A DNA stretch of 64,000 nt from Cymodocea nodosa (taxonomy: Eukaryota > Streptophyta > Magnoliopsida > Alismatales > Cymodoceaceae): contig JAZBRI010000003.1 in the NCBI GenBank assembly GCA_036874045.1, forward strand, positions 2,678,501-2,742,500, read 5' to 3'. Positions within the stretch are counted from its first letter, which is position 1. The number at the start of each line of letters is the position of its first letter. Below the pieces are notes generated by a model. It had not been told where the DNA came from and ran no database searches. It was given only the letters and a program-made list of their open reading frames with translations. Below are positions 1-12,480 of the stretch, in pieces. A program made the position numbers and the translations under genes.

Positions 1-1692
1 GAACTTCCTTGCATTTCAAGTCTCCATCAATGGTCTTCGGACACCCAATAACCCTCGTCTTCATGTTCTTTTGCCTAATCCACCACCAATGACCATAAGC
101 TATTCCATAACATAGAAAGTAACATGCATAGATGGTAACATGTAAAACAACAACAATGATCCGCACCATACTCTCATTACGTAAGGTTGGCCATATAAAT
201 TTTTTTCTTCCATGTATTTTTATCTTTAGTTAAATTAAATAGATGGTAACATGTGCATTATTTATCTCTCTAGGTTGGAAGCATGAGCAAAAACGAATAA
301 AAGGACAAGGACTATGTAAGAGCTGCAACCATGACAAACCTAAAGTTTTCAGCAAGAAGGCATGCATTGGTATTGGAGTCGTCACCACCAATCACCACAA
401 GACCATCCAAATCAAGCTTCTTTGCTGTATCTTCAGCTTGTTTGAACTAACGGTCACAAGCACAATATTTTCTTAGAAGACAAGCCTCACGCAATAACTA
501 GATACCGAAGAAAATATTTGAATATTTTGCTATAACCACGAAGCCATACTTGTTCTGGAGTTTCAATCTTGTCCCTCCCACTGCGAATCATATCAAATCC
601 CCCCTGTTTGCACACGAATTTAAAACTTGTGCGAAAATAAATCAAAAGGAGACTTTATCAACTACTTCTTGATACTATTAAAAGGACAGAAACCATGTAA
701 TCTATGGACAAGATCCAGGAATGATTTATTTTGTATATAGGAACTAATATTAGAAATACTTCCTAGATCATTGTCATATGCCATCCTAAAAATCAGATTA
801 ACAAGAAAGATAAACGTTAAACGGGAAGGTGCCCAACACAGGGTCTAAAAAATATGGTAAACCGTGAGTCGTCCATGGCAAGCACCGAGTCACGTACAAC
901 AAAATATTCTCCAATACGGCAAAGTTGCGACAAAAACGGTCAATACGTGCACGGCATAAAGTTCATACACAGATAGAATTTAAACAAATCGGATAAAAAA
1001 CAGATGATACCAAGGAGCTCAGAAATGTATTGAACATCCGCGTGAAAGAAGAAATTCGAGATCTATGAAATCACCTGGTTACGGTAGGGGTACACGAATT
1101 CGGGGTTGAGCTCGGTGTACTTGCACTTCATGATACCCGCGGGACCCCCCATAAAGCCATACATTGTGCTGCCAGGCGCCTTCTCCCGCAGGTAATCTAC
1201 TCCGATACCACAACCACAGTGAGCATCCCAAAGCACGAGCAACATCCTCACCATCTTAACACGAGAAAGAGAAGAAGAGTCAAGTCACCAACCGAAGATC
1301 CCGCAGATGACATTGTGGCCGCCGGGTGCCTGTCCACCGGAGAGAACGACGCCAAGCTTCACGGTGCCACTGATCTTGGAGCCCTCGCAGGGCACCACCT
1401 TGGCAGACGGCTGGCCGAACAGGTTGGGGAACAGCTTCGCGATCTCCTCTGCTCCCAACACGAACGCAAGCATCAATGAGAATAAAATCCATTAGCTAAC
1501 GAGAAAATGAAGAAGATCAGGGAGGGATCGGAGTATACAGACGACGACGGAACCTGGGTTGCCAGCAGCAGAGCTGGGAGGGCCGTCGACCACGTCGAAG
1601 TTGCCGCGGAGGACGGCGGGGACCCGGAGGGCGTGGTCGAGGCGGCTGGTCTGGAGGTTGCTGTAGACCGACAAGTTGCGTCCGGACGCCAT
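1..1692 (-). CDS. PFP-BETA: Pyrophosphate--fructose 6-phosphate 1-phosphotransferase subunit beta (5' part, six exons, runs off left edge)
   Basis: Cytosolic PPi-dependent phosphofructokinase interconverts fructose 6-phosphate and fructose 1,6-bisphosphate in glycolysis and gluconeogenesis; beta is the catalytic subunit. I read six exons on the minus strand: 1692-1554, 1448-1293, 1196-1075, 603-550, 446-340 and 74-1, all joined by GT-AG introns that keep frame. The protein begins [20 protein letters not shown], then carries [22 protein letters not shown], the substrate loop [51 protein letters not shown], the PPi-type GGDDSNTNA motif, and [19 protein letters not shown], where the window ends. 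The order and spacing match plant PFP-beta. The N-terminus is somewhat shorter than I remember for other plants. The rest of the gene lies left of the window. The family call is near certain; exon edges are my own splice calls. Confidence 0.93.
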
Positions 1693-1774
1693 TGGATCCA
1701 GATCGCCGAGGAGGAGGAGGAGGAGGAGGAGGGCGACCCTGGGTTGTTCGTTGCGGCGCTGGGTCGTCTGTATG

Positions 1775-1796
1775 CACATATATATATATATATACG
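1775..1796 (-). promoter_or_regulatory. Probable TATA region of the PFP-beta gene
   Basis: An alternating TA run sits about 85-100 bp upstream of the PFP-beta start codon on the minus strand, in the position of a TATA box. The leader between it and the ATG contains a run of CTC triplets (1,708-1,730), typical of plant 5' leaders. No transcription start can be read from sequence alone. Confidence 0.5.
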
Positions 1797-1829
1797 TGTT
1801 TGTCAACCGACAAGCCAACAAACAAGAAA

Positions 1830-3806
1830 TGGGCGGCGACAGTACTTTATTGGAGCGCAGCCGACAAGCGGGATGGGGACTTGGTGCGGTGGGAGAAACC
1901 TGCATGCTCAGGGAAGGGCATGCGCAACCAGAAACGGCCGCCACGTCTCCGTCGTGCTCTCACGATCTTCCCGCGGTCATTTTATGCAACGAAAGAATAA
2001 AAATGATCTTACAGTATTTTTTTTTAAGAGTTCGTTGCGGTATAGTTGTTTAATATTTAAATAAATATCTTAAAATAGGTGAAAATAATGACGAAGAAAG
2101 AGTTGATTTCAATCGTTAATTTTTAAGATTTAAGGTATTGATACCTACACATGTATTGACGCAGGTACTTCATGTTTAAATGAAGAATCATAAGAAAATA
2201 AAAAACGACGATGAGAAAATGGTTCGTTCGTCTAAATCATCTTTTTTTATTTATTATAAACATCTAAATCTCGGTCATTATATATTTTGATTTTTATTTA
2301 CGTTTTATATGTAAAACACGTACAGAAGTAAAATATTTAGACACCTGCAAGCTATCGGTGTCATGTTATTTTCTTTAAAGTTAAAAAACTGTCGTTTAAT
2401 TTGAATATTCAAAATCACGATAAAATATTTTCATTTGCTTGCTTATCTGTTTTGGTGTGTTTCGGCTTTCTTTGGATGTTTTTTATATTTCTCCTGCGTA
2501 ATTTGGAACTCTTCTCCAATCTCGATTTTACGGTTAGAGTTTTTTTTTTTAATTAATTTTTCACCTTTACGTTGAGAAAAAACAAGCATGCACGAAAGTT
2601 CCACACATCCCCGGGTGTTCAGATTTTTTTAAAAAAAGCTAGTTCATGTTATAACTCTTAAATTTTCAAAACGATAAGTGATCGACGAGAAATGGGAAGA
2701 GAATAAGAAGGTAAGTGCCATGCAATCAAGGATTCACTCTCTGCATGATTTCGTACACAACTATTAAATTTTTCAAATGCATTAATTTCCAGATTCACCG
2801 ACTTCGAGTGCATGACTTGCGTTCGATTTTATCGATTTTGGAAACCCCAAAATAGTTTAGTACGAGTATTTAAATCAACATCGGAAAGTGTGGTGCCGTG
2901 ACGCAGTTAGTCATTTCTTGAAAAAAAAAAAGATTTTAAAGTCAAGTAAAAATACTGATAATATTCAAAAATAAACTGCACAAATGCATCAAAAAATTTG
3001 ATGATTACTTTCAAAAATTCATATTTACTTAAGTAGATGTTATTCAAAATTTATAATTTTTATTAAAATATCTTTACGATTGCCATATCAAGAATAACGT
3101 AGAGATGTCATAATAAAATGAAATTTTTAAATGACATATAAGTGAATATAAACTATAAAAGAAATATAAGTAATTATTTATATTATCTGATGACATTAAA
3201 AAATCATTAAAAAAATCTTCACCCTGATGTTGTGCTGTGTGACCGTCAGTGCTCAAGTTCTGGGAATCCATGAATGTGATGGCGACACGTGCACACACAC
3301 TTGGCCTCAAGTGCCGCCCGAAAATATTTCATGAGTCCCTTGTGAAATTTTAGAATTATTTTTTTGCAAAGTAGAGGTAAAAGTTTAGAATTTTTCAGTC
3401 TGATCTTTAGAATTTCAACGAGCTATTGATTTTGCAGGATTGAGAAATTATATCGGTTGATATTTGATAATTAAAATGTCTTGACAACCTTAAATATCTA
3501 AATATACATGTTATCGTATATCAAAATGACGAAATTTAACTATTCAGAATTCAAAATTTGAATAATTGCGAAACAACTTTGAACGTCAGAATATTTGCAA
3601 AAAAATATTTAAACATATGAATGGTAAATCCAAAGACATGGAGGGTGTTTATGCAATTCGCACTGTTCTTCTTCGGTCGGAGTGACTTCGACTCCAGAGG
3701 GTTCCTTTCGTCTCCGCCTAGCATTTCGCGACATATCCCAAGAGCCAAGTGATTTTGTTTGATCCTCTTCGCGTCGAACAACTCCACAGTTTCCCTCCTC
3801 CCTGGG
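1830..3806. other. Intergenic region between two divergent genes; no gene seen
   Basis: This stretch holds the upstream regions of the PFP-beta gene (left, minus) and the ABC1K3-like gene (right, plus). About 1,840-1,990 is GC-richer and probably proximal promoter of PFP-beta. From 2,000 to 3,640 the DNA is AT-rich with homopolymer runs; its open frames are short, in no conserved family I recognise, and lack gene-like codon use. From 3,650 to 3,806 it becomes GC-richer and is probably the 5' leader of the kinase gene. Confidence 0.5.
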
Positions 3807-6800
3807 ATGGTGTTGGGGCGGCCAATCTCCCTGTCCCCGCCCACTCCCGTCCGCAATGGCTGCCGCCGCCGTTTCCCGTCCGGGACCGGGCCTCCGACGA
3901 CGCGGCGCAGCAGGACTTCGTTTCCGTGTGCCGCACTGGTCGAGGCGTCAAGGCCACCGTCGGTTACGACGGAGGTGGGCCCGCCCGTTGTCAATGGTGC
4001 GGTGCCGGTAGTGGAAGGGGGGAACCTTGGCAAGATTGTTGTTGTTTCCCGCAATCGGGCGGAGGATATGCAGGCAGAAGCGCGGGCCATGGAACGTGCT
4101 ATTGGTGCTTCTATTTATGATCCCCAGCTTCTAGCTGTTAAGTACAGAGCTCGCCCATTCAAGGTAAAAGTATCGGAAGAAGAAGATCGAATTCTGGCCG
4201 CTGTTTTTGTTAGTTGTTACATCAGGGTTTTATTCTGACCGTAAATTAAGAAAGATGTAAACTTTGTTTCGAGTTTTTATGTGTTATTGCATTTCTATCC
4301 GATCCAATTGGCTGGAAATGAAGAAAAAAACGAGAAACCTGGGTGCTCATTTTGTTTCACCTGTCTTATGGTTTTGGTGGGATTGATTGCTGGGTTTCCA
4401 GGTGGTGCAGAGAGCGCTGAAGGTTTTGAGTGCTTTAGGCAATTTTGGTCTCAAGCTTGTGCTTGATGACAGGAGTGGGCAGCTTCAACAGCGGAAGCGC
4501 GAGAGGGCTCGGGAATTTAAAAGGATTTTGACCGGATTGGGGCCAACATTTGTCAAAATTGGTCAGGGGCTTTCTACAAGGCCAGATATTTGCCCTCCTG
4601 AGTTTCTTCAGGAGCTTGCTGAGCTGCAGGTATCATCGGGTCCCGTGTCTGACAAAATTTAGACTTTATATTGTTTTCTGGTCAGTGAAATCTGTTATAA
4701 CAAGATTATTTGTAAATCTATTTTCTTTGATTGCAGGTAGCATCTTGATCTTGTCTTACAATCTTTAGACTTCAGATTGGTTTCTGATGATGTGAAGCAC
4801 TGTTATCACAATATTATATTTTTGAGATATCTCTTTGAAAAACAAAACTTTTATTGTTCTTATTGAAAATAGAAAAGATATGTTTGTTTCTTCATCTACT
4901 ACGATGGTATGATCCAGAAGGCCCAGAACTTAGATTCACTCTCTTTATTTGGTAGGATGCATTGCCGACTTTCTCAGATGCTGATGCATTTACATGTATA
5001 GAGAAGGAACTTGGCATGTCTCTTGATTCCATTTATTCAGCAATATCACCGTCCCCTATTGCAGCTGCAAGTTTAGGCCAGGTATACAAAGCGCAACTCA
5101 AGTATTCTGGGCAGATTGTTGCTGTGAAGGTTCAAAGGCCTGGAATAGAAGAAGCCATAGGCCTTGATTTTTACCTTTTAAGAGGCCTTGGGTTTCTAAT
5201 AAACAAATACGTTGATGTTATTTCTAGTGATGTTGTTGCTCTAATTGATGAGTTTGCAAGGCGAGTCTTTCAAGAGCTCAACTATGTGCAGGTACAATCC
5301 TCTTCATTCACTTTCCATTTTGAATAGAGATCCTGAGTTTGTCTACCTCCAAATGTCATCACTATTCTAAGAAACCATCTTCGTTACAATAAAATGTTTT
5401 ATTAGCTTTGTCTTGATTATAAAATCAAGTCACATGCAGGAGGGGCAGAATGCTCGTAGGTTTAAGAAATTGTATGCAGACAAACAAGATGTCCTTGTCC
5501 CAGACATCTTTTGGGATTATACAAGTGCAAAAGTGCTTACAATGGAATGGGTGGATGGCATCAAATTGAATGAACAGGAAGCCATTGAGAGACAAGGCTT
5601 GAAGCTTCTTGATTTGATAAATATTGGGATCCAATGCAGTCTAAGACAGTTGCTTGAGTATGGATATTTTCATGCAGATCCACATCCAGGAAATCTCCTA
5701 GCCACACCCGAGGGAAAGCTTGCTTTTATTGATTTTGGTATGATGAGTGAGACTCCTGAGCAAGCAAGATGTGCAATAATAGGCCATGTCGTGCACATGG
5801 TCAATAGAGATTATGAAGCTATGGCCCGAGATTACTATGCATTGGATTTCTTGTCCACTGATGTGGATGTTGCACCTATTGCACCTGCTCTTAGAGGGTT
5901 TTTTGATGATGCTCTCAACTCTACAGTAAGTGAGCTCAACTTCAAGGCAATTGTGGATGGATTAGGTTCTGTCCTCTACCAATATCCATTCAATGGTGAG
6001 TTTTATCTTTCTGGACCATGTTAAAGTTGAGTAATATATAGCCTTTTGGGTGAGACTGAAGATTTTGATAACAGAAAATTTCTTTAACAACCAAAATTAG
6101 AGAATAGCATGTTTTTTCATCTGTATGTCATATCTATTCTATGTAGAAACCATGCTCTTTCATCTGTACATTCTTTTGATGGTCATGAGTAGTGGTTACA
6201 TGCAACCGATGCCAGCCTCAAAACAAATGCGTTACTCATTTGCCCAGGCAAAAGTGCACAACAATTGAACGTTACTTCTGATACAATTTTGTTCCCTCAC
6301 CATGAAACAAACTAATGATCTTTTTTCTTGTTTGAATGCAGTTCCTGCTTACTATGCATTGATACTAAGGTCTCTTACTGTATTGGAAGGATTGGCTCTT
6401 TATGCGGATCCTAATTTTAAGGTTCTTGCTGCTTCTTATCCATATTTTGCAAAGAGACTCTTGACAGATCCAAATCCATATCTCAGAGATGCACTTATTG
6501 AATTGCTTTTCAAAGATGGTAGATTCAGGCAAGTTTATTGTAATAGAAAGTAGTCCGCCATAATAGTGCAATTTGCTTATTAATACATCTAATGTGATTG
6601 TGTAGGTGGAACAGACTTGAAAATCTTCTTGCACAGGGCCGCAAGGACAAAGATTTTTCTGCTAAAGATGCTCTGCAGCCTGTTTTGAAATTACTTCTGG
6701 ATCCTGATGGAGAGGAACTGCGAGCCTTAGTTGTGAAAGAGACTATCTATGCCACAGAAGCTGTTGTTTTAGGCTCTGCAATCGATACATATAATTCTAT

Positions 6801-8764
6801 ACCTGACATTTTTAGAAATCTAATTTCTAATGGTAGTGCAGTCCAGCCTTTTAAATTGACTACTGAAGAACAACAACAAATGTTGAGCCTTCGAGATAGA
6901 ATTCTCAGAATATGGGGTTTTCTTAGATCGTCACAGAATTTTGATCCAAGCATCCTGCAGCCCGTTTTACAGGTATTGGACCCTACAAGCACTTTCATAC
7001 TTACTGCATGAAATCTACCCTTTATTGTCTTATGGTCCCTATCTGACAATCAAATATATCTTTGTGTGGTGGTGTTATAGTAAAATTACATTGCTGAGAG
7101 TCAGCAATGGTGAAAAGTTTAAAGATAGCCTGTAAAACCATATATGATTATGTGTAATGGTATTGGATAGATTTTGCTGTTATCTTGATTTTCAGGGAGA
7201 TCTCACTTAGTCAGGAATCATCATTTATGATAATTTTTCCATTATGCATGGTACTGCATCTTTGCAACTGCCAACCTGTTTCACATCTTTGGCATCGTAT
7301 ATTTGACTGGGTTTGGAAGTATAGTGTCAACCTACTAGATGCTTACATAATGCAGATGGAAGGAACTGATTTTATTTAGGATTATTTTTCCTAGAGATGC
7401 CTCTAGGTTTCTTTCCCAAAGGTGCATCTATATTTCCTTATAAACACAAAGGAGGATAAAAGTAAACATATCAATTTTAAAATTAGATGATTATAAATAT
7501 ATTAAAAGTTTTACTTAAATTGTATGAGTATTGTTCTTGATCTCAAAGTCGTAAAATTGATTAATGTTTGTTAAATTTCAACTATTGATTTTTAAATAAA
7601 AAATATTAATGAATGTAACTTTGATTATGTCACAATTTTAATGCATAGTAAATTACACTATAGATTAATTAATTATATAATTGTATTTTAATTTAAAAAT
7701 AGTTTAAAAGGAGGTGTCTTTAGAAAAGTTTCCCAGAGACACCTCTGGGAATACTTCTAATTTTTTATTTTCTTTTGTAAGTATCATTTGGTAACACTGG
7801 CAAAGCAACTTACTGAAATAAATCGAATGCATTCAAAAATATTAGTGAGCTACGCTTCAAAACTTCTGTAATTGACATTTTGACTACTTTTATAAAGCAA
7901 ACGTATTGAAATAAGCTGAAAGAAATGTTTAGTTGAACATTTTAGAAATAAACTATTCTAGTAATTTTTACTAATAGCTACCTGATACGAGAGGGTACAA
8001 ACTAATAACAAAAATTAGCAGTGGTATTCTAATACCAGTCATAAGTCTCTTGACTTATTTGAAAAAAAAGAAGTCATTTCAGTTATTTAAGAATAGGCAC
8101 ATCATGTTGGGAAATTCACTGTTATATGCTGCTTTTATTTATGGGATCAATTTTACAATGCCATTGTTTCCTATATCATTACCTCCCTGTCTCTGAATCT
8201 TGATATGATGGTGATCGAAACAAAGGATGACAGTTGATGTTTGTTGTCTATGAATTAAGAGGTAGATCTTTACTCTTTTTATAGGATTCCTCACGTAACA
8301 TAACTTGAAAAATCGCGTATTTGTATGTTATTATTAAAATTTTCCATTTTCATGATATTCTCTCCTTTACCCTTCATTGATTGGCTATTATCCTTGTACC
8401 ATATAGATTTACGTTTTGCTCATTTCCATCCCTATCTCATGTTTTTTGGTTCAAAGTTTGTTTTCTATATGTTATAGTCGTGCACCTCCCTGCCAATTTT
8501 AAAATCTTTAGATACGACATTTACAGCTAGCTTATGAGAAAAATATTACTTATGCCGCTTAACTTGCACATGGTGTATCACACTAGCTTACACACAGGAA
8601 AAAAACATATTGATTAATCCAAATTGACAAGTATTTTGCAGGTTCTTCAAGAACCGGAAGCTCGTAATCTTGGAGGGCGTGTTGCGGGAGGAATCACCCA
8701 ACGTTTTGCCGCTCGTTTGCTTCAACAATTTCTTCGATCTCCTGTTCCTGTCAACAACACATAA
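3807..8764 (+). CDS. ABC1K3: ABC1-family atypical kinase, plastid, ABC1K3-like (seven exons, complete)
   Basis: ABC1K (UbiB/ADCK) kinases regulate prenyl-lipid metabolism; Arabidopsis ABC1K3 (At1g79600) acts in plastoglobules on tocopherol and plastoquinone homeostasis together with ABC1K1. Exons: 3807-4163, 4402-4629, 4956-5291, 5440-5995, 6342-6528, 6606-6972, 8642-8764, giving 717 aa, close to the roughly 710 aa of the Arabidopsis protein. I start at ATG 3807; the next about 60 residues are rich in S, R and P like a plastid transit peptide. Family marks: KIGQ near residue 171 (the KxGQ motif), the alanine-rich loop PIAAASLGQ near 229, lysine in VAVKVQRPG near 253, catalytic HADPHPGN near 385-392, metal-binding DFG near 405, and a K3-type C-terminus (PYLRDALIELLFKDG, then LGGRVAGG). 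The intron after exon 5 is GC-AG. The last intron is 1.7 kb and holds a MITE-like insert. ABC1K1 fits worse at the C-terminus. Confidence 0.92.
6529..6605 (+). other. GC-AG intron in the ABC1K3-like gene
   Basis: To keep frame between ...FKDGRF and WNRLENLL the donor must be AG|GCAAGT at 6,529 and the acceptor TGTAG at 6,601-6,605. The split codon AG+G makes Arg. No GT donor nearby keeps the conserved residues. GC donors with an otherwise perfect match to U1 are a known minor class of U2 introns. Confidence 0.8.
7388..7751. mobile_element. MITE-like element in the last intron of the ABC1K3-like gene
   Basis: The left end TTCCTAGAGATGCCTCTAGG and the inverted right end TTCCCAGAGGTGTCTCTGGG differ only at a few transitions. 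The 364-bp interior is AT-rich and non-coding. Size, inverted ends and intronic position fit a MITE; the superfamily is not clear because I could not identify a clean target duplication. Confidence 0.6.
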
Positions 8765-10556
8765 TTTTTGTAATATAACATTCCGATGTAAATGTTAAAA
8801 ATTCAATTGAAAATGTATTTAAACATTTTACCATTTATAGCCTTTTAGGAGGAGCACCAGAGGGTATTGCAACAAATGCCCAATTAAAAGGTCATTCATG
8901 ATGTAAATCTTTTATTCATGAATTCTTTGCAGCTAATTCTTGCGCAAATGTTGCTATATTTTCTCTAGCAAGCTATTTCCTTGCAAATGAAGTACAAATA
9001 ATTATGTACTTTTTGCTACGTTTTCCGTCTGGTTACTCTATTTCTTTATAATACCACTCCACGATTAGTTGGAGGATAAAAACCATTCCTTTATTCATAG
9101 AATTTGAATTTTGTATGTAAAAAAAGTTCATACCCCAACGAATCATATACCTAAAATATTATATGTGTAAACAAAAATTTCATGAGAAGATTAAAAAGGT
9201 TATTCCACAGAGAATAAAAGTTAAATAATATATTTATATTGTAGATAATATCAAGAACCTATAATAAAAATGATGGTATATGAGTCAAATAATAAATATA
9301 ATGAGAGTCTTCCGGCTTTTAATTAACTACTAAAATAAGTATAACTCATTGCTTTTATAAATCAATTATTTATCTCCATCTTTCTATTCTAGTATTCATT
9401 AGTTCCTACAAAAATAGAGAAGTAAAAAATTCATAATTCCTGATGGTTAATGGGTTAAACCCAACCATCGAAGGCCGTAATGATTTGTGTTTTGTACTTA
9501 TTCTTATATAATTTAGTTTGAACAGTGATTTTAGATTCGTTCATGAAAGCAGTATTTTTTTGTGCGAAACGAGTGGCGTTTTTAAATTTCCTAAGATTCG
9601 AAACTAAAAACCGAGCCGTTACATTTCAGGCCAGAATTGTGTTCTTTCGGCGCTTTTAAAGCTAAATAAATGTTTTTCATGCCTACTGATATTGGTCTAC
9701 CTCGCAGTAATAGAGGTGTCGTTGGGTACCGGTGGATGAAATGGTTTTTAATAACGGTAATGATTTTTTATTTAGTAGAATATAAATTTAATAAAGATTA
9801 TAAATATCTTTATTTTTAATATTTCAATTAATTAAAAATATTGATATCTACGATTTTACTAAATATAAAGCTTACTAGACACAAAATCTTTGTCAACATA
9901 AAAATAAAATAAAAAAACTATTAATTTTGACTGACCAAACCATCTAACGCTGAAAGGTCCTCCGCGCTGTCGTCGTCATCAACCATGGGCACCGACCGCC
10001 GTCCGGCATCGGCCAAACTTGTCAAGCCGTTGGATTTCCATCCAACGAACGGAATTACATCCACAAGAACGCTTCCTCTCCTCCTCCGTCTCCAGAGTGC
10101 AAAAAAAATGTGATGCAGTGTTAATTGTAAATGGGCACCATGGATATCGGGTTGATTGCTTAACCAATTAATTATTTGCTGTAAATAAAAGCTTTTTGAA
10201 GCTTATGCTTTTCTTAACAATGACATTTGACTCCATTCATTAGAGTCACTTGAAGTGGAAACTACGATTTTCATGGTAATAATATGGAAGTCCAACTCTG
10301 GGAAAGACTTTCATACTCACACGTTCTCTCTCTCTCTTTTTGTTTTTTTTTAAAAATGATAGTATTTTTAGCGTGGATGCTGGAAAAGAAATAGAGACTG
10401 GCCATTAATTATACCATCCAAGTATTGGTAAGACCACCCTTAGGAAGTCATGTGGAAGGGGACAGAGCACAGAGGAAAGAGCTTGGCGTCGAGTTGATTT
10501 CCCTCTTCGCCTCGCATCTGCGGTGAACGCCGGTAGTGGTGTGGTCGGAGAAGTAG
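8765..10556. other. Intergenic region; no gene seen
   Basis: The first about 250 bp are the probable 3' UTR and terminator of the kinase gene. 8,900-9,950 is AT-rich without a recognisable gene. A short GC-richer patch at 9,955-10,110 has short open frames on both strands that match no family I know. 10,320-10,345 has a CT-rich run, and 10,440-10,556 is the likely 5' leader of the UPF0496 gene. Confidence 0.45.
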
Positions 10557-11705
10557 ATGAGTTGCTGTTTCAGATTCAGAAGAGCTTCATCAGCGGCAGC
10601 ACCGAAGGCAAGGTCTGTCCCACACCAACAGACCGAAGAGGACACCGCGTCGACGGATCTCCCGACCCCCTCCACCACCAGCCGCTCCGGCCAGTCCCCA
10701 TCCCCCACCATCAATCTCACCAACCACGAGTACCTTCGGGCCACCGAGGCTCGGTCCTACACGGAGATATGGTCCAAGATGCACCCCACCCCAGGCAACA
10801 GCTCGGGCGAGGACCTGATCATCTCCTCCGTCCTCCGCCCGGACAGGGCCTCCGTCCAAGAAGCCCTTGGTGACGTCCATTCACCCAATCTCGCGCGCCT
10901 CGTCTCCGATTACTTCGACGGAAGCGAGCACACCTCTCGCCTCTGCCTTGACCTCCAGCTCAGCATCAACCGCGCGAGGTCTATCTACTCTCCCCTCCAC
11001 CTCGTTCTCGAAGTCCTCCCTGACGACGTTGGTAGTTCGCTCTCCCGAGCACAGTGCGAGTGGGCATTCGACAATCTCCTCACGTTCGATAGCTCGGCCA
11101 ACCCCTTTCTGCTCGCGGAGGAGTGTGCCTTCGACAAGATGCGCCAGTGCTTCGGCCAACTAAAGCAGCAGCTCGATTTCCGCCTCCACAAGGCCAAGAA
11201 GAAGATCAACCGCCACCGCTCATTAACCCGCAGTTCGGCGCTCTGTCTGATTGGAGCCGTCGTCGGGATCGCCATCGCCGGCCTCGTCATCGCCACGCAC
11301 GCGGTCGTGGCGCTCATGGCCGGGCCAATAGCGTTCCAGGCGTTCCTCTGCCGGCCCACCGATCTCCTGGCCTCCACCAGGAAGAACATCAAGAAGAACG
11401 TCTCGCAGTTGGACGCTGCGGCCAAGGGGACGTTCGTTCTGAACAACGACCTCGATACGATCGAGCGGTTGGTGTCGAGGTTGCACGAGACGGTGGAGAG
11501 CGACAAGGCGCTGGTGAGGCTGGGGATCGAGAGGGGGAGAGGGGAAAGACATCCCATGGAGGAGGTGATCAGGCAACTGAGGAAGAACCAGCCCAGCTTT
11601 GAGAATCAGCTCAGGGACCTTGAGGAGCACATCTGCTTGTGCTTTGCCGCCGTCAACAAGGCCAGGTCCATGTTGCTGCAACACATCCAACACCAGCAGC
11701 CGTGA
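10557..11705 (+). CDS. UPF0496 (DUF677) family membrane protein, At3g19330-like
   Basis: A single open frame of 382 aa from ATG 10557 to TGA 11705. The N-terminal 60 residues are Ser/Thr/Pro-rich and low in complexity. The middle contains the DUF677 pattern: NLARLVSDYFDGSEHTSRLC, alternating amphipathic helices, then KQQLDFRLHKAKKKINRHR. Two adjacent hydrophobic helices follow at about residues 226-265 (ALCLIGAVVGIAIAGLVIAT and VVALMAGPIAF), then a C-terminal coiled region with VSQLDAAAKGTFVLNNDLDT. This layout is what plant UPF0496 proteins show; their biochemical role is not established. The coding sequence is GC-rich (monocot-like) against AT-rich flanks. AAGATGTAAGTTC just after the stop could be a donor for a 3'-UTR intron. 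Confidence 0.87.
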   Translation: MSCCFRFRRASSAAAPKARSVPHQQTEEDTASTDLPTPSTTSRSGQSPSPTINLTNHEYLRATEARSYTEIWSKMHPTPGNSSGEDLIISSVLRPDRASVQEALGDVHSPNLARLVSDYFDGSEHTSRLCLDLQLSINRARSIYSPLHLVLEVLPDDVGSSLSRAQCEWAFDNLLTFDSSANPFLLAEECAFDKMRQCFGQLKQQLDFRLHKAKKKINRHRSLTRSSALCLIGAVVGIAIAGLVIATHAVVALMAGPIAFQAFLCRPTDLLASTRKNIKKNVSQLDAAAKGTFVLNNDLDTIERLVSRLHETVESDKALVRLGIERGRGERHPMEEVIRQLRKNQPSFENQLRDLEEHICLCFAAVNKARSMLLQHIQHQQP

Positions 11706-12480
11706 AGATGTAAGTTCTTTTTGTATTGTCTTGATTCGAGCCCTGGAACAATTTTTTTAATTGTTATTGTTTCAGAAACCACTGATTACCTTTACCCGAC
11801 ATTAATTGTCTCCTAATTTTGAAAACTTTACTTTAGTGTCACAGGAAATTATCGCATTACTTGTATACAACCGAATAACTGATCCTTATTTGCATACTAC
11901 TGTAAATATTTTCCAAGAACATACAAGTAACATTCAGTGAAGTGCGGGTAATTTAATAAATTCCAAAGGCATACAAGTAAATCCCTATTTCTTATAATTA
12001 TTGGTAAGCTTTTTTTTTTACTTAAATTTGAATGTAGTTCTCATTCTCTTAAGGTAAAGGAGAAGATATCATCGGGCCATGAATATTGCAGGTATTTTCT
12101 CTTGGTTCAGAGGTGTAGTGTTGCTCAGGTTTTCATGAAAACAATATCTGTGGACAAATTCTTTTGTTGGTTAATGTGTAATTAAAATTATTCGAATGAT
12201 GTTTTGCTGTTCATATTCTTATGTTGTTTTATTATGCTCCAATAAGAATATAATACTGGGCTTACTGATCCACCTTAAACATGTTCACTTTAACCCTCAA
12301 AAAATCAATAGAGAGCAGGCCTCACCAAGTTGTGTCCTACCATGAAATGATTTCTTTATGTTAGCAACAATAATTAACGATGCCTTGATCCCATTACGTG
12401 AGGCCTGTTGCATAAATTCTCTCTTCCCATTTATCTTTATTCTTCACTAAATCATCTATCAAATTATGTGATTTTGAATA
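11706..12480. other. 3' flank of the UPF0496 gene; AT-rich, no gene
   Basis: This is probable 3' UTR and intergenic DNA. I found no conserved coding signal, no inverted repeat with long arms and no RNA gene. It ends where the decayed LINE begins. Confidence 0.4.

Noticed and set aside
1492-2064. Long open frames on both strands over the first exon of PFP-beta
   Set aside because: They overlap the confirmed exon 1, are composed of low-complexity triplets from the CTC/GGA run, and match no family.
10523-11693. Several 90-190 codon frames on both strands
   Set aside because: All are shadows of the GC-rich UPF0496 coding sequence, with no conserved domain.
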